From positions 30,410 to 94,409 of the forward strand of contig JADFAE010000015.1 of assembly GCA_015665415.1 (NCBI GenBank): a stretch of DNA of 64,000 bases. The letters run 5' to 3'. The translations under genes were made by a program, and so were the position numbers. Origin of the DNA: Roseobacter sp. (GTDB lineage Bacteria > Pseudomonadota > Alphaproteobacteria > Rhodobacterales > Rhodobacteraceae). The notes below the pieces were generated by a model. The model saw only the letters and a program-made list of their open reading frames with translations. It did not search any database and was not told the origin of the DNA. The first letter of the stretch is position 1; each line of letters starts with the position of its first letter. Positions 8,156 to 17,774 of the stretch are shown piece by piece.

Positions 8156-10360
8156 CTATCCCCGAGGCAAAGCCGCGCGATTGCCAGCCTGGCCTAGAGC
8201 CTGACTGTGGGCCTGCATCGTCGGCAATTGCTGACGGATGACGGTTTCCAACCCGGCAATGGTCACTGGTTTGGAAACATATGCATCCATCCCCTCAGAC
8301 ATGCAGGTCTCGGCCTCACCGGCCAGCGCATTTGCGGTCACAGCCACAATCGGCGTGTGCTTCAACCGCTGCTGCTCTTCGATTTCACGAATGATGCGAG
8401 TCAGTTCGAAACCATCCATGACCGGCATCTGGCAATCCGTTAGAATGAGATCGAAATCTCCCTGCTTCCAGGCCGCAAGACAGTCCGCCCCATTGCGCAC
8501 AAGCGTCACTTCACAGCCCAGCAAAGCGAGCTGATCTTTGACAACCGCGCGGTTGATCTCATTGTCTTCAGCAACCAGAATATGGACCCCCGTCGGCCGC
8601 TTGGGCAGGGCCGCTCCCACCGGGTCCAGTTGCAACCCGCTATGCTTGCTGCGTCCAGCCACCCGCGCCAGAGCCTCCCAGAACTCGCTTGGCAGAACCG
8701 GCCCCACCTGGACCATGGCCCGACGATTGTTGCGGGGCTCAGGCACAGAGCCAGCCTTTGAGCTCAACTCCAGCAGGCGTAGGTCCGGCAGTTCGTTTTC
8801 CAGTCTTCCCTGAAACCAGCCGTCGCGGTGATTGCCAGGTTCCCGCTCGGGCAGGATAAAGACCGTGTCCTCACCGGACAAACGGGCTAGCGCCAGGAAC
8901 TCCTCTCGGTCGCGCACCCACTTCAGGTCACAATCTGCCGCCAGAACATAGGCAGGCCAGCTGCAGCTCGCCTCCGTCTCTGGCATCATTGCCACGACTT
9001 TTACCCCTGCTAGCCTGGGCGCCTTGATTGGCCCCGATGGCGCATTGATCGGCAGTCGGACGGTAAACAGGCTGCCTTCCTCCGGGGCGCTTTCGACTGA
9101 AACCTCGCCCCCCATTTGGGAAACCAACTGACGCACGATGGTGAGGCCAAGCCCGTTACCCTTGATCATACTTTTGGCAACAACGCTGCTGCGCTCGAAA
9201 GGGGCAAAAATCGCCTCCTGCACCTCCGGATCGATGCCAATGCCGTTGTCTTGTACCAAGAAGTCTATCCAGCCGGGCTCTCGCATCTCGACCCGCAACC
9301 CAACCTTACCCGGCCGGTGTCCGATCTCGGATATCGCAGACGGTTCAGAGAATTTGATGCCGTTTCCCAGCAAGTTGATCAGGATCTGCCGCAATCGGCC
9401 CGCATCCCCCATCATGGTATCCGGCAGATCCACCTGGAGAGACAGCGACAGCTCCACCTGCATCTGCCCGGCATGTGGCCGCAAGGTCGCCATCGCCCCT
9501 TCGATCAAGGGCACAAGACGCATCGGTGCCTGCACCAGCTCCATCTTGCCCGCCTCGATCCGGGACACGTCGAGAATATCATCGATGATCCACAATAGCG
9601 CGGTCGAAGAGTCCTGGATTGTCGAAAGGATACGACGTTGCTCGGGGGTCAGATCCGTATTTTCCAGCACTTCCGCCATTCCCAGCACCCCGTTCATCGG
9701 GGTGCGGATCTCATGGCTCATGGCGGCCAGGAATTCACTTTTGGCCCGATTCGCACGGCTCTCTTCCTGATGCGCATGCAGCAGATCTTCGCTATAGCTG
9801 TCGGCCAATTGCCCAAAGGCCATCATTTCAACAATTATGATCGTAAATATCGTGGCCAGCACCCCGCCTGACAAATAGGGCTCAAGCTGACCTGCCTCCA
9901 ATATCGGTGGTCCAAAAAAGCCGGGACCCAAAAAGCGAAACAGCAGCCAGCTGCCCAGAATCACGCCCAGCAACAGCAGGATCAGCGGTTTTTCCCGCCG
10001 CATCGAAAAAGTCATGAATGGCCCGCCCAGCAGAACTGCAAACAGCAACTCGACCTTGCTGGTCGCAGGTAAGGAAAAAACCGCACCCATGACGGCCATC
10101 AGGCCAGTTGAAAACCAGATCAGCCGCGCCAAAAGCTTGCGCTCAGATCGGATCAGAATGGCAGCCGCCGTTGAGCCGATGATCGCCAATGAAGCAAGCC
10201 CCACCACAACGGGTTCCTGCACGACAATGCCAAACACAATCCACAGCGCACCAAGTGCCACCACCACGTTCGAAGTGCTGCGCACGGTGCGAAATCGTCG
10301 CTCCATCATCGACAGGTGCTGCTGGCGCTGAAATTCGGTCCAGCCTGCCATGCCGTTCAT
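8156..10360 (-). CDS. Hybrid sensor histidine kinase/response regulator
   Basis: Membrane hybrid kinase of about 734 residues. The first 200 residues contain roughly six hydrophobic segments and no recognisable periplasmic sensor domain. The HisKA domain carries the phospho-acceptor His in MSHEIRTPMNGVLG. The HATPase domain follows with an N box (NLLGNGIKFS), DNGIGIDPE and GNGLGLTIV. The C-terminal receiver has acidic EDN, the phospho-acceptor Asp in LTDCQMPVMDG and a conserved SKP. No separate output regulator is adjacent, so the phosphoryl flow probably goes to a distant phosphotransfer protein. The ATG at 10360 is preferred; a GTG nine codons upstream is possible. Confidence 0.9.
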   Translation of the reverse strand: MNGMAGWTEFQRQQHLSMMERRFRTVRSTSNVVVALGALWIVFGIVVQEPVVVGLASLAIIGSTAAAILIRSERKLLARLIWFSTGLMAVMGAVFSLPATSKVELLFAVLLGGPFMTFSMRREKPLILLLLGVILGSWLLFRFLGPGFFGPPILEAGQLEPYLSGGVLATIFTIIIVEMMAFGQLADSYSEDLLHAHQEESRANRAKSEFLAAMSHEIRTPMNGVLGMAEVLENTDLTPEQRRILSTIQDSSTALLWIIDDILDVSRIEAGKMELVQAPMRLVPLIEGAMATLRPHAGQMQVELSLSLQVDLPDTMMGDAGRLRQILINLLGNGIKFSEPSAISEIGHRPGKVGLRVEMREPGWIDFLVQDNGIGIDPEVQEAIFAPFERSSVVAKSMIKGNGLGLTIVRQLVSQMGGEVSVESAPEEGSLFTVRLPINAPSGPIKAPRLAGVKVVAMMPETEASCSWPAYVLAADCDLKWVRDREEFLALARLSGEDTVFILPEREPGNHRDGWFQGRLENELPDLRLLELSSKAGSVPEPRNNRRAMVQVGPVLPSEFWEALARVAGRSKHSGLQLDPVGAALPKRPTGVHILVAEDNEINRAVVKDQLALLGCEVTLVRNGADCLAAWKQGDFDLILTDCQMPVMDGFELTRIIREIEEQQRLKHTPIVAVTANALAGEAETCMSEGMDAYVSKPVTIAGLETVIRQQLPTMQAHSQALGQAGNRAALPRG

Positions 10361-10568
10361 TTCTACTTGATCCGCTTTTTCCAACACGCTGCCTCGCCAT
10401 CACCTGCATTCACAACAGGTCCTCTTTAGCCACGCTCGGTTAATATTCCCCTCCTTGCGCCCCCTGCTGACCCTGACCCTGCGCCGCGAGACACCTGTTG
10501 TCAGGATTGGCCGCCGGACTGGACCTTGCTGCAGCAAAGCCTTAGATCTGCCTTTCAAGGAGACGCCC

Positions 10569-11522
10569 ATGACCAAACCTGTCCTCACCCTCTATCTGGC
10601 TGCGCCGCGTGGTTTTTGCGCTGGCGTCGATCGTGCCATCAAGATTGTCGAGATGGCCCTGGAGAAATGGGGCGCGCCGGTCTATGTCCGCCACGAGATC
10701 GTGCACAACAAATTTGTGGTCGATGGGTTGCGGGCCAAAGGCGCGGTCTTTGTCGAAGAGCTGGATGAATGCCCTCAGGACCGGCCCGTGATCTTTTCGG
10801 CCCACGGGGTGCCAAAATCGGTGCCTGCGGCAGCCGAAGCCCGACAGATGGTCTATGTCGATGCCACCTGCCCGCTGGTCAGCAAGGTTCACATCGAAGC
10901 CCAACGCCATGCCGAAGTCGGGCTGCAGATGATCATGATCGGCCACAAGGGCCACCCCGAAACCATCGGCACCATGGGGCAATTGCCCGAAGGCGAGGTC
11001 ATTCTGGTGGAGACCCCCGAAGATGTGGCCGATGTTGAGGTCCGCGACCCCGCGCGCCTGGCCTATGTCACCCAGACCACATTGTCGGTGGATGACACCA
11101 AGGGTATCGTCGCCGCATTGGAAGCCCGCTTTCCGCAGATTGTCGGCCCCCACAAGGAAGACATCTGCTACGCCACCACCAACCGGCAGGAAGCGGTCAA
11201 GGCAGTGGCTCCCAAATCCGATGCGCTGCTGGTGGTTGGCGCGCCAAACTCCTCCAACTCGCGTCGTCTGGTCGAGGTCGGCTCCAAGGCCGGCTGTGCC
11301 TATGCCCAGCTGGTCCAGCGCGCCGAAAATATCGACTGGCGCGCACTTGAAGGGATCTCGAGCATTGCCATCACCGCCGGGGCCTCTGCTCCGGAACTGT
11401 TGGTCAATGAGGTGATCGATGCCTTTCGCGCCCGCTTTGACGTCACCGTCGAAGTGGTGGAAACGGCAGTGGAACGGGTGGAATTCAAGGTGCCGCGGGT
11501 GTTGCGTCAGGCCGCCAGCTAA
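10569..11522 (+). CDS. ispH: 4-hydroxy-3-methylbut-2-enyl diphosphate reductase
   Basis: Last enzyme of the MEP pathway; a [4Fe-4S] protein that makes IPP and DMAPP. The three cluster cysteines lie in [10 protein letters not shown] (Cys17), [11 protein letters not shown] and [12 protein letters not shown]. The motifs [20 protein letters not shown] and SAPELLV bind diphosphate. The start at 10569 is chosen because AAGGAG at 10557-10562 sits 6 bases upstream and the conserved N-terminus begins there; the longer in-frame extension is not conserved. Length is 317 residues. Confidence 0.95.
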   Translation: MTKPVLTLYLAAPRGFCAGVDRAIKIVEMALEKWGAPVYVRHEIVHNKFVVDGLRAKGAVFVEELDECPQDRPVIFSAHGVPKSVPAAAEARQMVYVDATCPLVSKVHIEAQRHAEVGLQMIMIGHKGHPETIGTMGQLPEGEVILVETPEDVADVEVRDPARLAYVTQTTLSVDDTKGIVAALEARFPQIVGPHKEDICYATTNRQEAVKAVAPKSDALLVVGAPNSSNSRRLVEVGSKAGCAYAQLVQRAENIDWRALEGISSIAITAGASAPELLVNEVIDAFRARFDVTVEVVETAVERVEFKVPRVLRQAAS

Positions 11523-11635
11523 GCGCCCTCCTTCTTTCGCATAAATTGCTGGACTGGCTGGTTTACGCCTGCCGCCTCTGCCCCTAGGTTGATCCCGTTC
11601 ATTCGACGAACAGCCTTATGCAAGGAGGGAAACCC

Positions 11636-12250
11636 GTGATTTCCATGCAGTTTCTGATCACCGCCTTTGTCGTTGTCCTGGCCCCGGGCACCGGGGTTCT
11701 CTACACGCTGGCCCTGGGCCTGGGACAGGGGGCACGCCCGGCGATCTGGGCCGCATTGGGCTGCACCCTCGGTATCCTGCCGCATCTGGTCGCCGCCACC
11801 CTGGGGTTGGCAGCGGTCCTGCACAGCTCAGCGCTACTGTTTCAGATCGTGAAATTCCTCGGCGTGCTCTATCTGCTCTACCTGGCCTGGCAGGCCCTAC
11901 GCGCAGGTGGGGCGCTGACGATCTCCTCGGATACCAAGATACAATCGGGGCTGCGCATCGCACAGCGCGGGGCCCTGATCAATATCCTGAACCCGAAACT
12001 CTCGGTGTTTTTCCTCGCCCTGCTGCCGCCGTTCCTGTCGGGGGATCCGACAACGGCAACGCTCGAGATGTCCCTGCTGGGCGGCATCTTCATGGCGCTC
12101 ACCTTTGCGATCTTTGTGCTTTATGGTTATTTTGCAGCCCAGGCGCGACAGTTTGTACTGGGCTCCGAAACTGTGTTGAAGTGGCTCAATCGCGGCTTTG
12201 CCGGGCTTTTTGCGGCACTGGCGGCGCGGCTTGCCATCGAACGCGCCTGA
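11636..12250 (+). CDS. LysE family amino-acid exporter
   Basis: A second LysE/RhtB-type permease, about 204 residues with six hydrophobic segments. The N-terminal LAPGTGVLYTLALGLGQG stands for the family's PGP region and NILNPKLSVFFLAL for the second conserved block. AAGGAGG at 11622-11628 is placed correctly for the GTG at 11636; an ATG at 11618 would lie upstream of that site and is rejected. It starts the plus-strand run LysE-methyltransferase-rnhA-TRIC. Confidence 0.85.
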   Translation: MISMQFLITAFVVVLAPGTGVLYTLALGLGQGARPAIWAALGCTLGILPHLVAATLGLAAVLHSSALLFQIVKFLGVLYLLYLAWQALRAGGALTISSDTKIQSGLRIAQRGALINILNPKLSVFFLALLPPFLSGDPTTATLEMSLLGGIFMALTFAIFVLYGYFAAQARQFVLGSETVLKWLNRGFAGLFAALAARLAIERA

Positions 12251-12288
12251 TCCACGCCGATTTTCCTTCTCGAACCCGAGGTCCTGCC

Positions 12289-12882
12289 ATGAGCGACGCC
12301 GAAACCCTCCGCATCTATGACACCAACGCCGCGGATTACGCCAAAAAGAACCAAGACGAGCTCAGCAGCAATCCGCGCCTGCTGGACTTCATCACCGCTT
12401 GCCGCCCGGGTGGGCGAGTGCTGGATCTGGGTTGTGGGCCGGGCACCTCGGCTGCGGTGATGGCCAAGGCCGGCCTCAAACCGGATGCAACGGATGCCTC
12501 GACAGAGATGGTCGCCTTGGCCAAGGCCCATGCCGGTGTGAACGCCCTGCAGGCCAGCTTTGAGGAGATCACCGGCGACGACCTCTATGAGGGGATCTGG
12601 GCCAGTTTCAGCCTGCTGCATGCGCCCCGCAGCGCAATGCCCGGCCACCTGGCCGCAATAAAACGCGCGCTCCGGCCTGGCGGCGTCTTTTATATCGGTC
12701 TCAAGATGGGTAAAGGCGAGGCCCGCGACGCCCTTGGGCGGCTCTATACCTACTACGAGGAAGACGAATTGAAAGATCTGCTCAAGACCGCCGGTTTTAC
12801 CGTGCTGGACTGCACCTTTGGCGAATCCGAAGGGCTGGATGGTGTAGTGGCACCCTGGATTTCGGTGGCAACCCATGGCTGA
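12289..12882 (+). CDS. Class I SAM-dependent methyltransferase
   Basis: A 197-residue Rossmann-fold methyltransferase. Motif [15 protein letters not shown], sits near residue 42 and binds S-adenosylmethionine; an acidic residue at the end of beta 2 (ATDAS) contacts the ribose; [13 protein letters not shown] and [11 protein letters not shown] are the usual post-motif blocks. The ATG at 12289 begins the conserved region. The substrate is not evident. Its last 8 bases overlap rnhA, so the two are translated from one message. Confidence 0.82.
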   Translation: MSDAETLRIYDTNAADYAKKNQDELSSNPRLLDFITACRPGGRVLDLGCGPGTSAAVMAKAGLKPDATDASTEMVALAKAHAGVNALQASFEEITGDDLYEGIWASFSLLHAPRSAMPGHLAAIKRALRPGGVFYIGLKMGKGEARDALGRLYTYYEEDELKDLLKTAGFTVLDCTFGESEGLDGVVAPWISVATHG

Positions 12883-13342
12883 GCTTTTTGCCTATACCGA
12901 TGGCGCCTGTTCCGGCAATCCCGGCCCCGGCGGCTGGGGGGCCCTGCTGCAGGCCATGGACGGCGATACCCTGGTCAAGGAAAAGGAGCTTAAGGGCGGC
13001 GAGGCCAATACCACCAACAACCGGATGGAGCTTCTGGCCGCGATCAATGCTCTGGAAAGCCTGGATCGTCCCTCGGCGCTGACGGTGGTCACCGATAGCA
13101 ACTACGTGAAAAATGGCATCACCGGCTGGATTTTTGGCTGGAAGAAGAACGGTTGGAAAAACGCCGCCAAGAAACCGGTCAAGAATGTCGAACTTTGGCA
13201 GCGTCTGGATGCGGCCCAAAGCCGCCATCAGGTCACCTGGAAATGGGTTAAGGGCCACGCCGGTCACGCCGAGAACGAACGCGCCGATGAGCTGGCCCGC
13301 GCAGGCATGGCCCCCTTCAAAAAGGGCAAGGCCAAAGCATGA
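12875..13342 (+). CDS. rnhA: Ribonuclease HI
   Basis: Cleaves the RNA strand of RNA-DNA hybrids, removing R-loops and primers. The catalytic acidic residues are recognisable: [16 protein letters not shown] (Asp9), [12 protein letters not shown] (Glu), [12 protein letters not shown] (Asp) and the C-terminal [14 protein letters not shown] (His and Asp). Length 155 residues matches the E. coli type. It overlaps the methyltransferase upstream and the TRIC gene downstream (ATGA). Confidence 0.95.
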   Translation: MAELFAYTDGACSGNPGPGGWGALLQAMDGDTLVKEKELKGGEANTTNNRMELLAAINALESLDRPSALTVVTDSNYVKNGITGWIFGWKKNGWKNAAKKPVKNVELWQRLDAAQSRHQVTWKWVKGHAGHAENERADELARAGMAPFKKGKAKA

Positions 13343-13962
13343 GCCTGGTCACGCTGCTCGACTATGCCTCGGTCCTGGTCTTTGCCCTGACCGGCGCGCT
13401 GGTCGCCAGCCGTTCGCAGCTGGATATCGTCGGCTTTGCCTTCATATCTTGCCTGACGGCAGTGGGGGGCGGCACGGTTCGCGATCTGCTGCTGGGCCGC
13501 GACGAGGTGTTCTGGATCGCTGATCCCAACCACATTCTGCTGGCCACAGGCGCGGCGGTAGCGGTGTTCTTTAGCGCCCATCTGGTCGAAAGCCGGTTGC
13601 GCTGGGTCATCTGGCTCGACAGTTTTGCTCTCGCCATCGCGGTCTCTGCCGGCACCGGTGCCGCCGTGGCAATGGGGAAACCTGCCGTCATCGTGGTGCT
13701 GATGGGCATGGCCACCGGCAGTCTGGGCGGGTTGATGCGCGATGTCGTGGTCGGAGAAGTGCCCTTGGTGCTGAAACAGGGCGAGCTCTATATTACCTGC
13801 GCCATGAGCGGGGCCATGGTGGCGGTTGCGGCTCTCTCTTTTGGCCTGGCCTCCGGTCTGGCCCTGATCCTCTGCGCCGTGGTCTGCTGGGGGTTGCGGG
13901 CCGGGTCCATCGCCTTTGGCTGGCACTTGCCGGTTTACAAAAGCCGCCCGCCCAGAAGCTAA
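13339..13962 (+). CDS. Trimeric intracellular cation channel family (UPF0126) protein
   Basis: A 207-residue membrane protein with about seven hydrophobic segments, in two UPF0126 repeats. The signatures are [13 protein letters not shown] near residue 45 and the equivalent [17 protein letters not shown] near residue 130, each with the GG-RD turn of the bacterial TRIC fold. Homologues conduct K+ or are annotated as YicG/YadS. It begins within the rnhA stop codon, so translation is coupled. Confidence 0.85.
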   Translation: MSLVTLLDYASVLVFALTGALVASRSQLDIVGFAFISCLTAVGGGTVRDLLLGRDEVFWIADPNHILLATGAAVAVFFSAHLVESRLRWVIWLDSFALAIAVSAGTGAAVAMGKPAVIVVLMGMATGSLGGLMRDVVVGEVPLVLKQGELYITCAMSGAMVAVAALSFGLASGLALILCAVVCWGLRAGSIAFGWHLPVYKSRPPRS

Positions 13963-13972
13963 TGCCTCGACG

Positions 13973-14920
13973 TCAGAGCCCTGGCTGAAACCGCATGGCG
14001 CCGGGGGGCGCGGGGGTCTGGGCCGCAAGAACCTCCTGACAGCTGCGTATAAAATCCGAAATCAGCGGCTGTTCCCCTGCGCCTTTGCGGCTGGCCAGAA
14101 CAATTGATTGCGGCCCCAGATCCGTGGACAGCGGCACCGCGACCACTGCATCGCCATGATAGGTCACAGGATTGGGAGGTTGAAAGGCCATCAGGGTAAA
14201 ACCCAGGCCCTTGCCGACACAGGAGCGCGCCAATTCATAAGACCGGGTCACCAGCGCCACCTCAGGATCCAGCCCGGCCTGGCGCAGCAGATCCAGATAC
14301 CCCGGCCCGACGCTCGGATCCTGTACCAACAGATAGGGCATCCCTTCCAGATCCTGTAACGATACGGCAGCCCGCCGCGCCAAGACGTGTTGCGCCGACA
14401 GCAGTACCTTGGGGCGGACCTCTGCGAGCGGCAGGATGTCAAAGGCATCGCGATCCAGCCCCTGATCATAGGTCAGGATGAGATCAACCTCGCCCCGATG
14501 CAGCAGGTCTTGCATCTCCTGGAAATGGGTCTCAAACACCTCTAGCCGCACCTCGGGCCACTGGTGGCCATGGAGCATCAGGATCGGCGGCGCAAAGACA
14601 TAGGCCAGGACGGGATAGCAGCCAAAGCGAATATGGCCGCGGCGGCGCTGCTCCAACCCCTGAAGCCCGGCCTGCAGCTGCTCGCCCTGGGCCAAAAGAT
14701 CACTCGCCGCCTGCAGCACCTCGCGGCCAGAGGCCGTCAGCACAATGCCCTGCGCCGGAAACCGATCAAACAGCTTCAGACCGCTCACCTGCTCCAGCTT
14801 GGCCAGTGAGGCGGCAATGGCAGCGGGGGTCATCCCCAGCTCCCGCGCGGCAGCCGCCAGGCTGCCCAAACGTGCGGCGGTGCTGAAATGCTCCAACTGG
14901 CGTAGGGTGAACTTAATCAT
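13973..14920 (-). CDS. LysR family transcriptional regulator
   Basis: DNA-binding regulator of about 315 residues. The N-terminal winged helix reads FTLRQLEHFSTAARLGSLAA then AARELGMTPAAIAASLAKLE, a typical LysR HTH, followed by the periplasmic-binding-protein-like effector domain. The ATG at 14920 is preferred because AAAGGA lies about 11 bases upstream and the next residues begin the HTH; ATGs at 14932 and an earlier start are possible. It is divergent from the TauD-like dioxygenase, which it probably controls. Confidence 0.88.
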   Translation of the reverse strand: MIKFTLRQLEHFSTAARLGSLAAAARELGMTPAAIAASLAKLEQVSGLKLFDRFPAQGIVLTASGREVLQAASDLLAQGEQLQAGLQGLEQRRRGHIRFGCYPVLAYVFAPPILMLHGHQWPEVRLEVFETHFQEMQDLLHRGEVDLILTYDQGLDRDAFDILPLAEVRPKVLLSAQHVLARRAAVSLQDLEGMPYLLVQDPSVGPGYLDLLRQAGLDPEVALVTRSYELARSCVGKGLGFTLMAFQPPNPVTYHGDAVVAVPLSTDLGPQSIVLASRKGAGEQPLISDFIRSCQEVLAAQTPAPPGAMRFQPGL

Positions 14921-14956
14921 CAGTTTTTTCATCCTTTGACGAAAGAACAATATATT

Positions 14957-14974
14957 TTTCCTGACTTTAGGAAA
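14957..14974. promoter_or_regulatory. Inverted repeat in the LysR-TauD intergenic region
   Basis: TTTCCT (14957-14962), six bases, then AGGAAA (14969-14974), perfectly symmetrical and lying between two divergent starts. The position is right for a LysR-type binding site; no footprint evidence can be given. Confidence 0.4.
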
Positions 14975-15011
14975 CCCCTAACCTGAAGCCTGGAAAACAG
15001 GAGAAGACGCG

Positions 15012-15848
15012 ATGCAGATCACCCCTCTGACAGGCGGGCTTGGGGCCGAGGTTCACGGCGCCGATATTCGTAACGGGGCTGATTTTTTGCCCCTGTTCGA
15101 GGCCTTCAAGGCCCATTCCGTGCTGGTGATCCGCGCCCAAACCGAGGTCACGCCCGAGGATCACATTGCCTTTGCCGCCCGCTTTGGCCCGATCAACGTG
15201 AACCGGTTTTTCAAACCCGTTGAGGGCCACCCGGAAATTGCCACTGTGCTCAAGGAAAAGGAGCAGAAATCCGCCATTGGTGAAGGCTGGCACACCGATC
15301 ATTCTTACGATGAGGCCCCGGCCATGGGGTCTTTGCTGCGCGCCATTGAGGTACCACCCTATGGCGGGGATACGCTGTTTGTGTCGATGGCTCAGGCCTT
15401 TGATACCCTGTCGCCTATGATGCAGCGCTTCCTGGAAGGGCTCAGTGCCTGCCACAGCTCGCGCCATGTCTTTGGGGCCGCAGCCCAGGACAGCGAGGCC
15501 ACGCGATCAGGACGGCTGAGAAATGCCGAAGCGGCCACTCAGGACGTGCGCCACCCGGTGGTGATCAAACATCCCTTTTCGGGGCGCAAATGCCTATTTG
15601 TGAACCCGGTCTTCACCACCGGTATCGAGGGGCTCTCAGAGGCTGAATCTACGGCGCTGTTGCAAATGCTCTATCAGCATTGCCAGCAGCCAGAGCTGCA
15701 GGCCCGGGTGCGCTGGCAGGCAGGGGACATCACCCTTTGGGACAATCGCGCCACCTGGCACAAGGCGATCAATGATTACCACGGCTTTCGCCGCTACATG
15801 CATCGCATCACGGTAGAGGGCTGCAAATTGGACGGGGTCAGCGCTTGA
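15012..15848 (+). CDS. TauD/TfdA family Fe(II)/2-oxoglutarate dioxygenase
   Basis: A 278-residue non-heme iron oxygenase. The metal facial triad is visible as His94 and Asp96 in GEGWHTDHSYD and a distal His near residue 254 in RATWHKAINDY; the 2-oxoglutarate-binding Arg lies in the following FRRYMHRITVEG. These enzymes hydroxylate taurine, 2,4-D or related substrates; the real substrate cannot be read from sequence. GGAGAAG precedes the ATG. Its 3' end overlaps the convergent GlsB-like gene by 11 bp. Confidence 0.88.
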   Translation: MQITPLTGGLGAEVHGADIRNGADFLPLFEAFKAHSVLVIRAQTEVTPEDHIAFAARFGPINVNRFFKPVEGHPEIATVLKEKEQKSAIGEGWHTDHSYDEAPAMGSLLRAIEVPPYGGDTLFVSMAQAFDTLSPMMQRFLEGLSACHSSRHVFGAAAQDSEATRSGRLRNAEAATQDVRHPVVIKHPFSGRKCLFVNPVFTTGIEGLSEAESTALLQMLYQHCQQPELQARVRWQAGDITLWDNRATWHKAINDYHGFRRYMHRITVEGCKLDGVSA

Positions 15849-16074
15849 TATAGGTCTGCCACAGCCAGATCAGCGCCAGTGCGCCCAGCACCGCACCAAC
15901 AAAGCCGGCCATCATGCCCATAACCGCCAGCAGAGCGCGCAGAAGCAGCCCGCCAATCAGCGCCCCGGCAATGCCGATGACCACGGTGGTGATGATATCC
16001 GTCTCTATGCGCATCAGCCGCGTCGCCAGAAACCCCGCTGCTGCGCCGATGATGATCAGGAAAACGATGCTCAT
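15838..16074 (-). CDS. GlsB/YeaQ/YmgE family small membrane protein
   Basis: A 78-residue hydrophobic protein with three membrane segments. The Gly-rich patterns IIGAAAGFLATRLMR and VVIGIAGALIGGLLL match the family once called transglycosylase-associated proteins. Members are often stress induced; their function is uncertain. A related 78-residue gene follows upstream on the same strand. Confidence 0.75.
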   Translation of the reverse strand: MSIVFLIIIGAAAGFLATRLMRIETDIITTVVIGIAGALIGGLLLRALLAVMGMMAGFVGAVLGALALIWLWQTYIKR

Positions 16075-16101
16075 GTCATGCCCCTATCTGTGATGCCGCT
16101 G

Positions 16102-16338
16102 TCAGCGTCGCCAATGGGTTGGCACGATGATCAGGGCCCCGATGGAGGAGAGGATGGCATTTATCCCCGGCGAGGCAAAGCCAAAGCCAAACATGATGCG
16201 CACTAAGTAGAACAGAAAGGCGCCGCCAATACAGATGATGATCGAGGGCAGATAGCCATTATGGGTAAAACCGCTTTTCTCGGCGGCATAGCCGGTAATG
16301 CCGGCGATCACCACGGTGCCCATCAAGGTCAGAAACAA
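16102..16338 (-). CDS. Second small GlsB-like membrane protein (TTG start)
   Basis: A 78-residue hydrophobic protein with three membrane segments and the same spacing as its neighbour: TGYAAEKSGF, IIICIGGAFLFYLV and LSSIGALIIV. The start is inferred as TTG at 16338, because AGGAG (16346-16350 on the minus strand) lies 7 bases ahead and no ATG lies in a better position; the ATG at 16323 is an alternative. It begins just past the fmt stop, so it may be translated from the def-fmt message. Confidence 0.65.
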   Translation of the reverse strand: MFLTLMGTVVIAGITGYAAEKSGFTHNGYLPSIIICIGGAFLFYLVRIMFGFGFASPGINAILSSIGALIIVPTHWRR

Positions 16339-16351
16339 TGGCCTACTCCTG

Positions 16352-17260
16352 TTACAGCTGGCGTCCCGTCGCAAGCGGGAAGCCCCGCGTAAAGATCTCG
16401 CGATCCTGCGCGCCTTTGCCCGCCCGTTGCAAGCGCAGAAGCTCAACCGCGCCCGAGCCGCAGGCAATTGTCAGGCTCTCGCCCTCCAGCACCTGCCCTG
16501 GCGCGCCTTCGCCCGCTACCAGCCGCGAGGCCAACAGCTTGACCCGCTGACCGTCGATTTCCACCCAGGCACCGGGAAAGGGCGACAGGCCGCGGATCTT
16601 GCGGTCCACCTCTTCACCCGGCTGGCTCCAGTCGATCTGCGCCTCGCTCTTGTCGATCTTGGCCGCATAGGTGACCCCGTCATCGGGCTGCGGATCCGGC
16701 GACAGACCATCCAGATGGCGCAGAGCGGTGACAATCAGCGACGCGCCCATCTCAGACAGGCGATCATGCAATTGGCTGGTGGTTTCCTCATCGCCGATGG
16801 GCGTGCCTTCGCGCAACAAAACCGGCCCGGTATCCAGTCCCGCCTCCATCTGCATGATGCAGACCCCGGTTTCTGCGTCGCCCGCCATGATGGCGCGATG
16901 GATCGGCGCGGCTCCGCGCCAACGCGGCAACAGGCTGGCATGAATGTTGAGGCATCCCTTTGCGGGCGCATCCAGCACCGCCTGCGGCAAGATCAGCCCA
17001 TAGGCCACCACCACGGCGATATCCGCTTTCAATGCTGCAAACGCGGCCTGTTCGGCCTCCCCTTTCAGCGAGACCGGGTGGCGCACCTCAAAACCCAGCT
17101 CAGCGGCGCGGGCATGTACTGGGGTGGGCCGGTCCTTTTTCCCCCGTCCGGCAGGGCGCGGTGGCTGGCAGTAGACGGCAGCGATCTCATGGCCCGCCGC
17201 GACCAGCCCGTCCAAGACCGGCACCGAAAACGCCGGCGTTCCCATAAAGATGATGCGCAT
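16352..17260 (-). CDS. fmt: Methionyl-tRNA formyltransferase
   Basis: Formylates initiator Met-tRNA with 10-formyl-THF. The N-terminal [19 protein letters not shown], the folate-binding block [18 protein letters not shown] and the signature [12 protein letters not shown] are all present, and the C-terminal tRNA-binding domain is complete. Length 302 residues is normal. It follows three deformylase genes on the same strand, so formylation and deformylation of nascent chains are encoded together. Confidence 0.96.
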   Translation of the reverse strand: MRIIFMGTPAFSVPVLDGLVAAGHEIAAVYCQPPRPAGRGKKDRPTPVHARAAELGFEVRHPVSLKGEAEQAAFAALKADIAVVVAYGLILPQAVLDAPAKGCLNIHASLLPRWRGAAPIHRAIMAGDAETGVCIMQMEAGLDTGPVLLREGTPIGDEETTSQLHDRLSEMGASLIVTALRHLDGLSPDPQPDDGVTYAAKIDKSEAQIDWSQPGEEVDRKIRGLSPFPGAWVEIDGQRVKLLASRLVAGEGAPGQVLEGESLTIACGSGAVELLRLQRAGKGAQDREIFTRGFPLATGRQL

Positions 17261-17276
17261 CAGATGCTCCCTGGCC

Positions 17277-17774
17277 TCAGCCGTTCAGTTTCTTGGATTT
17301 CTTGATCAACATGTCGCGTTTCACCTTGCTCAGGTGATCAAAATACAGCTTGCCGTTCAAATGGTCGATCTGGTGCTGCACGCTGGTGGCCTCGATGCCG
17401 ACAAAATCGCGCTCGATGATTTCGCCCGCCTCATCCATGTAGCGCACGGTGACAGCCCGCGGACGTTTGATCTTGGCCGAGACGCCGGGCAGGTTGGGAC
17501 TGGCCTCTTCGTGTTCGCGCAGCTGAGTCGAGGCATGCAGCACCTCGGGGTTGGCCATCCGCACGGCGCGGCCGCGTTCCTTGGAGCCATCCACCACCGC
17601 CAGGCGCTGCATCACCCCGATCTGATTGGCCCCCAGGCCAACACCGGGCATCGCTTCCATGGTGTCGATCATGTCGGTCCAGATCTGGCGGATCTCATCC
17701 GTGATCTCGTGCACCTCTGCGGCGGCAGTGCGCAGGCGTTTGTCAGGCCAGGGCAGGCAGATACGGGCAGTCAT
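17277..17774 (-). CDS. Peptide deformylase-like protein with altered active site
   Basis: A 165-residue deformylase fold protein. Motif 1 reads [10 protein letters not shown], a small change from GxGLAAPQ. Motif 2, normally EGCLS, reads EASPN, so the metal-ligand Cys is Ser92. Motif 3, normally HExDH, reads HQIDH, so the general base Glu is Gln135. The two metal histidines (134 and 138) remain. With both the Cys ligand and the Glu lost, ordinary deformylase activity is unlikely. The rest of the fold is intact and the gene is in frame, which argues for a retained, different role. It overlaps the next def gene by 4 bp (ATGA). Confidence 0.88.
   Translation of the reverse strand: MTARICLPWPDKRLRTAAAEVHEITDEIRQIWTDMIDTMEAMPGVGLGANQIGVMQRLAVVDGSKERGRAVRMANPEVLHASTQLREHEEASPNLPGVSAKIKRPRAVTVRYMDEAGEIIERDFVGIEATSVQHQIDHLNGKLYFDHLSKVKRDMLIKKSKKLNG

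Noticed and set aside
7940..8197. An 85-codon frame between the NYN and kinase genes
   Set aside because: It runs through three hairpins and into the 3' end of the kinase; no start signal.
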